64,000 nt of DNA, from NCBI GenBank assembly GCA_965601825.1, contig OZ271839.1, positions 806,001-870,000 of the forward strand, in the 5' to 3' direction. The position numbers and the translations under genes are program-made. A model generated the notes under the pieces. It did no database searches. It was not told where the DNA came from and saw only the letters and a list, made by a program, of their open reading frames with translations. Positions 50,417-59,140 of this stretch are shown here, piece by piece. This DNA comes from HXMU1420-13 sp965601825. Lineage in GTDB: Bacteria; Bacteroidota; Rhodothermia; Balneolales; Balneolaceae. Numbering within the stretch: the stretch's first letter is position 1; every line of letters begins with the position of its first letter.

Positions 50417-52957
50417 ATGAAAAGTCTTGTAATAGTAGAGTCTCCCACAAAGACTAAAACCATTAGTAAGTATCTACCGAAAGGATACGAGGTTGATTCC
50501 TCGATGGGACATATACGAGACTTACCGGCATCTGCTAAGAATATTCCTGCTAAGTACAAAAAAGAATCCTGGGCAACTTTAGGTATCAACCCAGACGATC
50601 GATATTACGCTATTTATGTAACTCCACCTGATAAAAAGAAGATTGTTTCTCGTCTGAAAGCAAAGTTGAAAGAAGCCGATGAGTTAATTCTCGCAACGGA
50701 TGAGGATCGTGAAGGTGAAGCAATATCGTGGCACTTGCTAGAAGTTCTTAAGCCTAAAGTTCCTGTTAAGCGAATGGTTTTCCGTGAAATCACTAAAGAA
50801 GCGGTTCAAAATGCTTTAGAGAATACTCGCGAAATTGACATGAACTTAGTGTTTGCTCAGGAAACAAGAAGAATTCTTGATAGACTGGCCGGATATACTG
50901 TTTCTCCATTACTATGGAAGAAAATATCGCCGGGTTTATCTGCGGGGAGAGTTCAATCGGTTGCCGTTGGATTTCTTGTAGAGCGTGAACGGGAACGTAT
51001 GAAATTCAAAAGTGGAACCTATTACGATTTGCAAGCGGTACTCCAAAAGTCTGGTGAGAATGATGAGTTTAAAGCTGATTTAACTCATCTAAACAGTAAG
51101 AGAATTGCAAGTGGAAAAGACTTTGATGAGAATACTGGGAAGTTAAAGAAACCAGACTCTGTAGTTCTTTTAGATGAGGCCGCAGCTGGATCATTAGTTA
51201 AAGATTTAGATAATGCATCATGGACGGTTTCGAATGTTGAGATTAATACTCAAAAGAGAAATCCGTATCCACCTTTTATTACTTCAACCTTACAGCAGGA
51301 AGCCAATCGTAAGTTTGGTATGAGCGCAAGAGACACTATGAGTGTGGCTCAAAAGCTCTATGAAAAGGGTTTTATAACCTACATGAGAACCGATTCAACC
51401 CGATTATCTTCTCAGGCAATTGATGCCGCCAGAAGTGGTATTGTTGAGATGTATGGGGAAGACTACCTATTTGAACGTGTTCGCAATTATTCTGCAAAAG
51501 GAAAGACAGCACAGGAAGCACACGAGGCAATTAGGCCATCTGGTTCAAGCTTTATTCTTCCGGAAAAATCAGGATTGAAAGATCGCGAGTTCAAATTATA
51601 CGACCTTATTTGGAAGCGTACCATTGCCACTCAAATGGCAGAAGCAGAGTTGGAGTTCACTAATGTGACCATCACTGCAAATAATAATGGCACATCCGCT
51701 GATTTCAGGTCTAGTGGAAAAAAGATTCTATTCCCGGGATTCTTCCGTGCTTATGTTGAAGGTAGCGACGACACTGAATCAGCATTAGAAAACCAAGAAA
51801 AGTTTTTACCGGCATTAGATGAAGGTGATTCAACCGATCTTCAGGAGTTGAAATCCATAATTCATGAGACGAAACCGCCGGCGCGCTATACGGAAGCAAC
51901 ATTAGTTAAGGAATTGGAAAAATCAGGAGTTGGTCGGCCAAGTACATACGCTGCTGTAATTTCAACGATTCAGGATCGTGGGTATGCAAGATTGGATGCT
52001 AAAGCCTTAGTTCCAACATTCACGGCATTTGCAGTTACAGCTTTACTAGAAGAACATTTTCCTGACTTAGTTGATAGTGATTTCACCTCAGGACTTGAAG
52101 ACAAATTAGACGGTGTAGCTGCTGGTACAACAGATCCTGTTAAATATTTGGATGATTACTACAAAGGTGACAATGGCCTTCGAGCAAAAGTAGATAAGCA
52201 AGAAGATAAAATTGATCCACAAAAAGCTAAATTGCTTGATTTACCGTTGGATGGATTAGAAGGAATAAGTGTTGCTGTAGGTCGTTTTGGTCCTTATGCA
52301 AAAATGCAAAAAGGTGATGAAGAAGTGTCAACTTCACTTCCTCAGGATATGGACCCTTCAGATATTACTCCGGCAAAATTAGAAGAGCTCATAAAATTAT
52401 CAGAAGAGCAAGATAAGCCACTTGGAATTCACCCGGTCGAAGGATTACCGGTATTTTTATTGAGTGGCCGATATGGTCCTTATGTTCAGCTTGGTGAAGC
52501 TACAGAAGAAAATAAAAAGCCTAAGCGTGTTTCATTATTGAAGGGAATGACGCCTGAGTCGATGGATTTTGATACAGCAGTAAAGCTACTCGAATTACCG
52601 CGAACTTTGGGCGAACATCCTGAAGATGGAAAAGTCGTAAAAGCAGGCGTAGGTCGTTTTGGTCCTTTTGTAGTACATGATGGAAAATTCAAGTCTATTC
52701 CTAAGACCGATGATGTGCTAACAGTTGAATTAGATAGAGCAATTGAGTTATTGGCAATGAAAGCTGCGCCAAGAAAGAGTTCTGAATTAAAAGATTTAGG
52801 GGTTCATCCGGAAACTGAACAGCCAATAAAAGTGATGGACGGCCGATATGGACCATACATCAAACACGGAAAAAAGAATATTGGTTTACCAAAAGGCACT
52901 ACACCTGATGATGTAACTCTGGAAAAGGCCGTAGAATTAATAGCTGAAAAAGGTTAG
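50417..52957 (+). CDS. topA: DNA topoisomerase I
   Basis: 846 residues, type IA. Relaxes negative supercoils. N-terminal Toprim (LVIVESPTKTKTISKYLP, ILATDEDREGEAISWHL), active-site Tyr in KGFITYMRTDSTRLS (about 312), SGVGRPSTYAAVISTIQ. The C-terminus has four repeats with GRFGPYAKM, SGRYGPYVQL, GRFGPFVVH, DGRYGPYIKH, the topoisomerase C-terminal repeat, and no zinc-finger cysteines of the E. coli type. Normal length for this Bacteroidota/Chlamydia-like arrangement. Confidence 0.98.
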   Translation: MKSLVIVESPTKTKTISKYLPKGYEVDSSMGHIRDLPASAKNIPAKYKKESWATLGINPDDRYYAIYVTPPDKKKIVSRLKAKLKEADELILATDEDREGEAISWHLLEVLKPKVPVKRMVFREITKEAVQNALENTREIDMNLVFAQETRRILDRLAGYTVSPLLWKKISPGLSAGRVQSVAVGFLVERERERMKFKSGTYYDLQAVLQKSGENDEFKADLTHLNSKRIASGKDFDENTGKLKKPDSVVLLDEAAAGSLVKDLDNASWTVSNVEINTQKRNPYPPFITSTLQQEANRKFGMSARDTMSVAQKLYEKGFITYMRTDSTRLSSQAIDAARSGIVEMYGEDYLFERVRNYSAKGKTAQEAHEAIRPSGSSFILPEKSGLKDREFKLYDLIWKRTIATQMAEAELEFTNVTITANNNGTSADFRSSGKKILFPGFFRAYVEGSDDTESALENQEKFLPALDEGDSTDLQELKSIIHETKPPARYTEATLVKELEKSGVGRPSTYAAVISTIQDRGYARLDAKALVPTFTAFAVTALLEEHFPDLVDSDFTSGLEDKLDGVAAGTTDPVKYLDDYYKGDNGLRAKVDKQEDKIDPQKAKLLDLPLDGLEGISVAVGRFGPYAKMQKGDEEVSTSLPQDMDPSDITPAKLEELIKLSEEQDKPLGIHPVEGLPVFLLSGRYGPYVQLGEATEENKKPKRVSLLKGMTPESMDFDTAVKLLELPRTLGEHPEDGKVVKAGVGRFGPFVVHDGKFKSIPKTDDVLTVELDRAIELLAMKAAPRKSSELKDLGVHPETEQPIKVMDGRYGPYIKHGKKNIGLPKGTTPDDVTLEKAVELIAEKG

Positions 52958-53068
52958 TTCGCTAAATAGTCTTCATAGATTTTAAAATTTGATCGCTATT
53001 ACAGGAAGGCTATTTAGTTTTAAAAAACTATATTAAGCCGAAGAATAAATTTCTTTGAATCGGGAAAC

Positions 53069-53635
53069 ATGCAAAAACGTAGCGAATTTCATTTCAAATA
53101 CCCTCCTAACATCCATGAACTGGATTTGGCTACAATGGTTAGTATGTTTCGAAGTCGTGGTGAACCTAGAAAAGCCGGGCCTGGTGAATATTTTGCTTGT
53201 GCACATTCCAAAGAGTTATTAAAAGAAGGGAAGTGGTGGTTTGGTTTATTTTATTCACAACAAATTTGGGATGCACTGCTAACAAAAGGAAGTGAAGGAT
53301 ACCCACTTACAAACATTGATTTAAATGTATTGGGTCACGTTTATGTATCGGAAGAGGAGTTGCCTCATCGGGAGTATATCGAAAAGAATGCTGGTACAAC
53401 TGAGAAATTAGCTTACCTGATTGTCAACGATCTCAGAACATTTGGTTTTTTATCTGAGGATGACAGCGGGTTTTTAAGAATTACACCTCGTGGTGAAAAA
53501 GCATTACATGGGATTTGCAGAAGGATGTATGAAAAACGATTTCTTCCTGAAATGCTCACTGATGAGCCACCACTTGAATCTCCCAGAATCGAGCAGGCTC
53601 AGAAGAAAGATGAAGAACAAACGAGTTTATTCTAA
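53069..53635 (+). CDS. Protein of unknown function with C-terminal clamp-binding-like peptide
   Basis: 188 residues, no signal peptide or span. The middle is rich in aromatic residues (KWWFGLFYSQQIWDALL) and the part about 130-165 looks like a small winged-helix (KLAYLIVNDLRTFGFLSEDDSGFLRITPRGEKALHGI). The tail of about 25 residues is charged and ends QTSLF at the very C-terminus, which fits the bacterial sliding-clamp-binding motif (Q-x-x-L-F). Clamp binding would suggest a DNA-replication/repair role but is inference. Lies 111 bases after topA on the same strand; no recognised family. Confidence 0.75.
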   Translation: MQKRSEFHFKYPPNIHELDLATMVSMFRSRGEPRKAGPGEYFACAHSKELLKEGKWWFGLFYSQQIWDALLTKGSEGYPLTNIDLNVLGHVYVSEEELPHREYIEKNAGTTEKLAYLIVNDLRTFGFLSEDDSGFLRITPRGEKALHGICRRMYEKRFLPEMLTDEPPLESPRIEQAQKKDEEQTSLF

Positions 53636-53663
53636 ATAAAAAAGGCGACCATAAGCCGCCTTT
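53634..53663 (-). terminator. Bidirectional-type hairpin at the convergent gene ends
   Basis: AAAGGCG with CGCCTTT (7-base-pair stem, 9-base loop). Read on the minus strand it is followed by a run of seven T-equivalents, so it ends the M1 peptidase transcript; the plus strand shows only a short T run. Confidence 0.7.
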
Positions 53664-53683
53664 AGAAAGAATAACTTCCTGAA

Positions 53684-55567
53684 TTATTCTTCTTCAGGAA
53701 TATCCTCAACAGGATAGATATTGTTTGATTGATCAATGTCAGCCAATCTTTGACTGGAATCAATTACGATACTCGCAATTTCATCCACAGAAACAGGGAT
53801 GTCAAAAGAATAGGTTGGGTTTACCCAGGGCCAGTCTTCTAATGTGGTTCTTTTTATATCATTTTCAGCAGGTTTTTCACCGCGCATAATTCGAAGAGGT
53901 ATATAGAACAGTTCTTCAGAACCATCCGAATAAGTTACATGAACATCTAAAGGCATTGGCATTAAACCTATTCGCTCCAGTTCTACACTTGTGGATTCCT
54001 GAGTCCCTTCGATCGTTGCTATAGAATAGTCAATGGTTTTAATTGTATTCACGAAGTATTCATGGTACCAATCCAGTACCATACCAGATTCCTTTTCCAT
54101 CAAACGTATTACATCCAAGTCGGTTGGATGCTTCATCTTCCACTGGTTGTGTAATTCTTTGATAGCTCTTCGGAAGGTTTCATGACCAATAATATAATCT
54201 AACTGACCTAAGTAAACCGCACCTTTGCTATATGCAGCACGTCCATAAGCAAAGTTTGTATTAAAGTGATCTGCATGAGTTGACAACGGCTCCTCAACTC
54301 CAGATCGTGCTAAAGCATAGTAACCGTTATATGAGCTTGCATAGGGAAATATTGCACCTCCATCGAAGAGATGATCCATGGTTTCGTTTGAGGCATACAC
54401 TGTAAAACCTTCATCAATCCATGCATATAGAGCTTCATTGGTAGCAATCACGTTTTGGTACCAGCTATGATACATCTCATGTACACTCACTCCAACTAAA
54501 CTACCAAGTGATCGGGCGCCAGTGATTAATGTGCCCATTGGATATTCCATACCGCCATCGCCACCTTGTATAGTTGTGTATTGCGGATATGGATACTCAC
54601 CAAAGTGCTCATTAGCATATTCGAAGGCTCTAATTAGGTATTCTGGAAGTTGTTCCCAATAGGATAAATATCGAGCATTATCATCATCGGAAGCTTGAAC
54701 ACTTATCTGATCAGCCTGGTAGAAAAAGTGAAGTTTTGGTCCGTTTGGCACTTGAGCGATTTCATGAACAAAATCAGGATCTGCTCCCCAAAAGAAATCC
54801 AGCACGTTTTCAGCTTTAAAATGATAAGTAATTCTGTCGGAAGTGTGATTTACCTCAACACCTTCGTCCTGATAACCATTACCAACTTCGTTTGGATTTT
54901 GGATCACACCGGTAGCACCAAGTAGATAATTGCTATCAATGGTGATTTTAACATCGAATTCTCCAAAAATTCCATGAAACTCACGAGCTATGTAAGGGTT
55001 TGGGTGCCATCCTCTGTAGTCATATTCTGCCAATTTTGGATACCATTGACTCATAGAGAATTCGACCCCTTCAGCATTTTGCTTACCCGTTCTTCTTACC
55101 TGTTCCGGTACCTGACTTTCAAATTCCATATCAAAAGTTGTAGAAGAACCTGGTTGAATTGCTTCATTCAAATGCACGACTAGTATGGTACCTTCAACTT
55201 CGAAATCCAGATCTTCACCATCCTGCTTTAGTGAAAGGATTTTATGATATCCAATATCATCTTCTTCTAGATAAAGAATTCGATCGCGAACTCGTCCATC
55301 AGGATCCCGGATAGTCCTGGATCGAACATCCATCATGCTACCTGGCTGAAAAGCATTATAATACAAATGATAATAGACTCGATTTAATATATCAGGAGAG
55401 TTGTTGGTATAGACTAATTTTTGAGTACCGGTAAATCGATGATTTTCAGTATCTACATCAATTTCCATGGTATAATCGACATGTTGCTGCCAGTAGGAAT
55501 GTTGTTGGGCGTACGTATTTATAGTTACCAATCCTACAATAAGTAGGAAGAAGAATAGCTTTTTCAT
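53684..55567 (-). CDS. M1-family metallopeptidase, exported
   Basis: 627 residues with a signal peptide (1-20, ending NTYAQ). M1 aminopeptidase-type pattern: a domain of strands at the N-terminus, GGDGGMEYPMGTLITG (GxMEN-like exopeptidase motif), zinc site VSVHEMYHSWYQNVIATNEALYAWIDEGFTVYAS with HExxH at about 360 and the third ligand Glu about 19 residues on. The C-terminal part is a beta domain ending in an acidic tail. It may digest peptides in the periplasm or outside; the substrate is unknown. Confidence 0.93.
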   Translation of the reverse strand: MKKLFFFLLIVGLVTINTYAQQHSYWQQHVDYTMEIDVDTENHRFTGTQKLVYTNNSPDILNRVYYHLYYNAFQPGSMMDVRSRTIRDPDGRVRDRILYLEEDDIGYHKILSLKQDGEDLDFEVEGTILVVHLNEAIQPGSSTTFDMEFESQVPEQVRRTGKQNAEGVEFSMSQWYPKLAEYDYRGWHPNPYIAREFHGIFGEFDVKITIDSNYLLGATGVIQNPNEVGNGYQDEGVEVNHTSDRITYHFKAENVLDFFWGADPDFVHEIAQVPNGPKLHFFYQADQISVQASDDDNARYLSYWEQLPEYLIRAFEYANEHFGEYPYPQYTTIQGGDGGMEYPMGTLITGARSLGSLVGVSVHEMYHSWYQNVIATNEALYAWIDEGFTVYASNETMDHLFDGGAIFPYASSYNGYYALARSGVEEPLSTHADHFNTNFAYGRAAYSKGAVYLGQLDYIIGHETFRRAIKELHNQWKMKHPTDLDVIRLMEKESGMVLDWYHEYFVNTIKTIDYSIATIEGTQESTSVELERIGLMPMPLDVHVTYSDGSEELFYIPLRIMRGEKPAENDIKRTTLEDWPWVNPTYSFDIPVSVDEIASIVIDSSQRLADIDQSNNIYPVEDIPEEE

Positions 55568-55656
55568 AGAGTAGTAGTATCAGCAATGCTCACTCAGTGA
55601 GCCAAGTTTATATTATGTGTATAAAATAGAGTTTTAATCGATTCAACAATAAGCGC

Positions 55657-56034
55657 TTAAAGATTATTTACGATTCTCTTAAAACCTCTCTTTAATAAAA
55701 GCTCGTTGAAATTTATCAGCAGGCCCAACTTCAGATCTGTTAGCTTTAAATATGATAAAACCTGAGCTAAATGAATCTCATCCAATCTTTTTACTGATTT
55801 TACTTCAATAAGGACTTTATTTTCTACCATTATATCTGCGCGATATGCTACATCAATCCTTACATCCCTATAGATTAATGGAAGTGATTTCTCAGATTCA
55901 ACATTTAAACCTTGATATTGTAGTTCGTAAGCTAAACAAGCCTGATAAGCAGATTCTAGAAGACCAGGTCCCAGTTTTCGATGTACCCTAATTGAAGCAT
56001 CTAATACAATGCTAGAAATATCATTTTCAGTCAT
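55657..56034 (-). CDS. GxxExxY-family protein (PD-(D/E)XK-like)
   Basis: 125 residues. Family signature GLLESAYQACLAYEL (GxxExxY), preceded by VLDASIRVHRKLGPG and followed by YRADIMVENKVLIEVKSVKRL, which has the D...E.K arrangement of PD-(D/E)XK nucleases (Asp, Glu-Val-Lys), then QVLSYLKLTDLKLGLLINF. Function unproven; a nuclease is possible. A 27-base inverted repeat pair lies directly upstream (56059-56161), as often with this family. Confidence 0.92.
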   Translation of the reverse strand: MTENDISSIVLDASIRVHRKLGPGLLESAYQACLAYELQYQGLNVESEKSLPLIYRDVRIDVAYRADIMVENKVLIEVKSVKRLDEIHLAQVLSYLKLTDLKLGLLINFNELLLKRGFKRIVNNL

Positions 56035-56058
56035 AACCCCGATTTTAAACTGTAATTA

Positions 56059-56161
56059 ACCGCAATGGACGCGGAGTTCGCAAAGTAATTAATATAATAT
56101 TGTGCTTAGGGGTAAATAATTTATTTGTACCCATCTTAGCGAACTCACCGATCTCTGCGGT
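56059..56161. repeat. Inverted-repeat element upstream of the GxxExxY gene
   Basis: 27-base arms (56059-56085 and 56135-56161), complementary at 20 of 27 positions, with the cores ACCGCA, GAGTTCGC and AAG conserved; the 49-base loop itself contains GGGGTAAATAA/TTATTTGTACCC. No reading frame. Lies between recR and the GxxExxY gene. Confidence 0.65.
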
Positions 56162-56169
56162 AAAAGAAA

Positions 56170-56772
56170 TCAAAAAGCAGAGCGGCTCATAAACGCTCGA
56201 CTGAGCGTGGCTTCATCAATGAATTCGAGTTCGGTACCCATCGGAATTCCGTAAGCGATCCGTGTTACTTTTACCTCATAAGGCATCAGTAACTTATTGA
56301 TGTAGTATGATGTTGCTTCTCCTTCAGCATCTGGATTCAGTGCGAGAATAACTTCATTAATTTGCTCCTCACCACCCACTCTTTTTAATAAGTCCTGAAT
56401 TTTTAACTGATCAGGTCCAATGTTATCCATTGGGGAAATGACACCTCCAAGAACATGATATCGACCTCGGAACTCATTTGTTTTTTCGATGATATAAACA
56501 TCATTAAACTCTTCAACAACACAAATCTGACCATTCTCTCTTTTTGGGTTTGAGCAGATATTGCATGGATCTGTATCGGATACATTACCACAAGTAGAAC
56601 ACCGAATTACTTTTTGCTTCAGATCAATGATGGCGTTTGCCAGTTTTAGTGCGTATTCATCGTTTTGTTTAAGTAGATGAATTGCTATCCTTTGAGCTGA
56701 TTTTCTTCCTGTTCCAGGAAGCTTCGATAGCTGCTCGATAGCGCGTTCTAAATATTCTGAGGTAAGCTGCAA
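56170..56772 (-). CDS. recR: Recombination protein RecR
   Basis: 200 residues from a TTG start, as no Met lies between it and the conserved ERAIEQLSKLPGTGRKSAQR motif. Works with RecO/RecF at gapped DNA. Helix-hairpin-helix (LPGTGRKSAQRIAIHL), C4 zinc finger CSTCGNVSDTDPCNIC, Toprim domain (ICVVEEFNDVYIIEKTNEFRGRYHVLGGVISPMDNIGP) and the C-terminal TRIAYGIPMGTELEFIDEATLSRAF. Upstream of it are ebfC and dnaX in the order dnaX-ebfC-recR, an arrangement known from many bacteria. Confidence 0.97.
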   Translation of the reverse strand: MQLTSEYLERAIEQLSKLPGTGRKSAQRIAIHLLKQNDEYALKLANAIIDLKQKVIRCSTCGNVSDTDPCNICSNPKRENGQICVVEEFNDVYIIEKTNEFRGRYHVLGGVISPMDNIGPDQLKIQDLLKRVGGEEQINEVILALNPDAEGEATSYYINKLLMPYEVKVTRIAYGIPMGTELEFIDEATLSRAFMSRSAF

Positions 56773-56788
56773 GAAATTATGAATTTCG

Positions 56789-56839
56789 AATTATGGATTA
56801 TGAATGGAAGACCCAATTCATAATTCATAATCCATAATT
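56789..56839. repeat. 16-base perfect hairpin between ebfC and recR
   Basis: AATTATGGATTATGAA (56789-56804) and TTCATAATCCATAATT (56824-56839) form a perfect 16-base-pair stem with a 19-base loop, flanked by further AATTATGAATT words. It splits an otherwise tight dnaX-ebfC-recR unit. Confidence 0.7.
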
Positions 56840-56848
56840 TAAAATTAA

Positions 56849-57193
56849 TTAGAGTCCGAATTTTGAAAGGTCCATTCCTGGAAGTCCACCACCAGGAATC
56901 ATTCCTTTATAAGCTTCCTGCATTTTCTTTTGTGCTTCCTGTTCTGCCAATTCAAGCGCTTTATTTACACCGGCAACAATCAAATCTTCGAGCATTTCTT
57001 TGTCGGATGGATCAACAACATCTTTATCAACATCAATTGAGATCACTTTTCGCAAACCATTTGCTTTCACTTTGACCATTCCACCACCGGTTTCAGCTTC
57101 AACAACAACCTCACCAAGTTGTGCTTGTGTTTCCTGAACCTTTGATTGCATTTCCTGAATCTTGCCGAACATATCGGCCATATTAAAATCCAT
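56849..57193 (-). CDS. YbaB/EbfC nucleoid-associated protein
   Basis: 114 residues. Dimeric DNA-binding protein of unclear exact role, usually encoded between dnaX and recR. Seen: MFGKIQEMQSKVQETQAQLGEVVVEAETGGGMVKVKANGLRKVISIDVDKDVVDPSDKEMLEDLIVAGVNKALELAEQEAQKKM as one continuous family match in segments (GGGMVKV, IDVDKDVV, NKALELAEQ), ending in a Gly/Pro-rich tail GMIPGGGLPGMDL. Starts 11 bases after dnaX. Confidence 0.95.
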   Translation of the reverse strand: MDFNMADMFGKIQEMQSKVQETQAQLGEVVVEAETGGGMVKVKANGLRKVISIDVDKDVVDPSDKEMLEDLIVAGVNKALELAEQEAQKKMQEAYKGMIPGGGLPGMDLSKFGL

Positions 57194-57204
57194 GATACTT
57201 CCTT

Positions 57205-59043
57205 TTAGTATTCCAATTCAGCCCCAAATCGCTCAACTAATTCGCGTAAAATGGGGTCTTTTTGCTGTATTTCCTTAAATCGTTCGTAGGGATTTTTCGC
57301 TTTTGATTGCGATTCCGGTCCCTGAACCACTACCGGATTAAAACGTACTTTCACGCCAAGGTGTTCCTTCAAAATCAACGATAAATCCATTTCCTGTTCA
57401 TTTAACATTCGTTGAGCAAGTGGATTATCACACTCTAAAGTGAGTTCAAGCCCTTTTAAAGCTGTAGGTTTAACTCTTTGCACCTGAAGCTCCAGAATTT
57501 TAGGAACACGATCAGCTAGTTTATTAAGAAACTCAGGCCAGATTGCATTCACATCTTCAAAAACGAGTTTCTTATCGATAATTTGAACCTCAGCTTCATA
57601 TTTTTCTTCCACAATTACAGTGGTAGAACCATTATTTCCATTTTTGTGATGGATTTCCTTGGCTTGATGAGTTACTTCGGTAACAAGTGCCGGCGTACCT
57701 AAATCAAACTCATCAATAATTGGATCAGGATCAGGGATTTTCTCATGTACCGGAGTTGGAGTGTTTTCGAAATCCTCATTCCTCGCTGTTTGCTCAGAAT
57801 CCTGCTTCAAAGGAGGATTTTCTACAGTCAACTGATTTCCCTGCATTTCAGTTTTAGGCTCAGATTCAATTTCACTCAGTAACTCTGTGTCTTTGTCCCT
57901 TTGTGCCTCTGCTACACTTAGATTCCTAGAGTTTTTTTTTAAATCATCAATTTCAGCCAGGAGCTTCGCTAGATTCTCACTCTTTTCCATGTGAATGAGT
58001 TTCAATAGTGCAATCTCAAATTGGATACGAGGTTGGTTGGCATCTTTTAGTTTGATTTGAGCTTCACTCACCATGTGCAGCATACGCATTAAGTCATCAC
58101 GTGAAAATGCTTGTGCCGTTTGCTGATATTTAGCTTTTGTTTCACTTGATGCTTCCACTAAAAACATCTGTTTACTATGATGCGCTATATATAAATTTCT
58201 AAGATGCTCAGTTAATCCGATTAGAAATTCCTGAATATCATATCCTTCCTGGAGCAATGTATTGATAAGTTTAAGCCCGGAATCGGCATCCTTTTGCTCA
58301 ACACATTCCATGAACTGGAATAAACGATCTGTACCTACAACATTTAAAGCTTTAAGTAATTCGTTGTGTATGATATTATCGCCACAAAATGCTATGGCCT
58401 GATCCATAAGTCCAAGTGCATCACGAAGGGCGCCATCTGCTTTTTTTGCAATTACATGTAAGGACTCTTCATCAATATGGATATGCTCATCAGCAGCAAT
58501 ATTTTTCAATCTAGTTACGATCTCTTCAACTGAAATTCGTTTGAAATCAAATCGCTGTACACGTGATAAAATCGTAGGAAGAACTTTGTGGGGTTCAGTA
58601 GTAGCAAAAATAAAAATAGCGTGCTCTGGTGGTTCTTCTAGTGTTTTCAGAAGCGCATTAAATGCAGCTTTTGAAAGCATGTGAACCTCATCAACGATAA
58701 AGATTTTATAGCGACCATTTTGCGGTGGAATTCGAACGCTTTCACGTAAATGATGTACATCTTCTACTTTATTGTTAGAAGCCGCATCCATTTCAATAAT
58801 ATTCAATGTCTGATTCAGCGCCTCTCCATCAACATTTAAATCAATCTCATTGATAACCCGTGCAAGAACCCGTGCCATTGTGGTTTTCCCAACTCCTCTT
58901 GGTCCACAAAACATATAGGCATGTGAAAGACGGTTTTGTTTAATCGCATTAAGCAGAGTATTGCTCACGTGTTCTTGTGAGACGATATCCTCGAAAGAAT
59001 TTGGACGGTATTTTCTTGTAAGAGCGCGGTAGGTTTCAGACAT
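57205..59043 (-). CDS. dnaX: DNA polymerase III gamma/tau subunit
   Basis: 612 residues. Clamp-loader ATPase. Walker A FCGPRGVGKTTMARVLA (about 45-55), Walker B FIVDEVHMLSKAAFNALLKTLEEPPEHAIF, sensor region FATTEPHKVLPTILSRVQRFDFKRI, ALRDALGLMDQ. The segment between Walker A and IIEMDAASNNK lacks the usual four zinc-binding cysteines, and the SRC motif reads SRV. After about residue 370 comes a poorly conserved Glu/Pro-rich linker and a C-terminal tau-like domain. No A-run frameshift site is obvious apart from an eight-A run (near 57933-57940, seen as T on the plus strand), which I did not test. Confidence 0.96.
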   Translation of the reverse strand: MSETYRALTRKYRPNSFEDIVSQEHVSNTLLNAIKQNRLSHAYMFCGPRGVGKTTMARVLARVINEIDLNVDGEALNQTLNIIEMDAASNNKVEDVHHLRESVRIPPQNGRYKIFIVDEVHMLSKAAFNALLKTLEEPPEHAIFIFATTEPHKVLPTILSRVQRFDFKRISVEEIVTRLKNIAADEHIHIDEESLHVIAKKADGALRDALGLMDQAIAFCGDNIIHNELLKALNVVGTDRLFQFMECVEQKDADSGLKLINTLLQEGYDIQEFLIGLTEHLRNLYIAHHSKQMFLVEASSETKAKYQQTAQAFSRDDLMRMLHMVSEAQIKLKDANQPRIQFEIALLKLIHMEKSENLAKLLAEIDDLKKNSRNLSVAEAQRDKDTELLSEIESEPKTEMQGNQLTVENPPLKQDSEQTARNEDFENTPTPVHEKIPDPDPIIDEFDLGTPALVTEVTHQAKEIHHKNGNNGSTTVIVEEKYEAEVQIIDKKLVFEDVNAIWPEFLNKLADRVPKILELQVQRVKPTALKGLELTLECDNPLAQRMLNEQEMDLSLILKEHLGVKVRFNPVVVQGPESQSKAKNPYERFKEIQQKDPILRELVERFGAELEY

Positions 59044-59140
59044 TCTTAGCGATCGCTTTTGCTAACCTTAGAATGTACAAAAAAGCGACGATCAAATGGA
59101 GTTTACTTTTGTCAGAATCTCAAAAAGAGCAAGGTTTTTT

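Noticed and set aside
52962..53017. CTAAATAG/CTATTTAG pair after topA as a terminator
   Set aside because: The stem is 8 weak base pairs with a 40-base loop; a T run follows but the hairpin would be unstable.
55650..55659. TAAGCGCTTA palindrome, similar to the glgP operator core
   Set aside because: It overlaps the stop codon of the GxxExxY gene, far from any start on the right strand, and is only 10 bases; chance match is likely.
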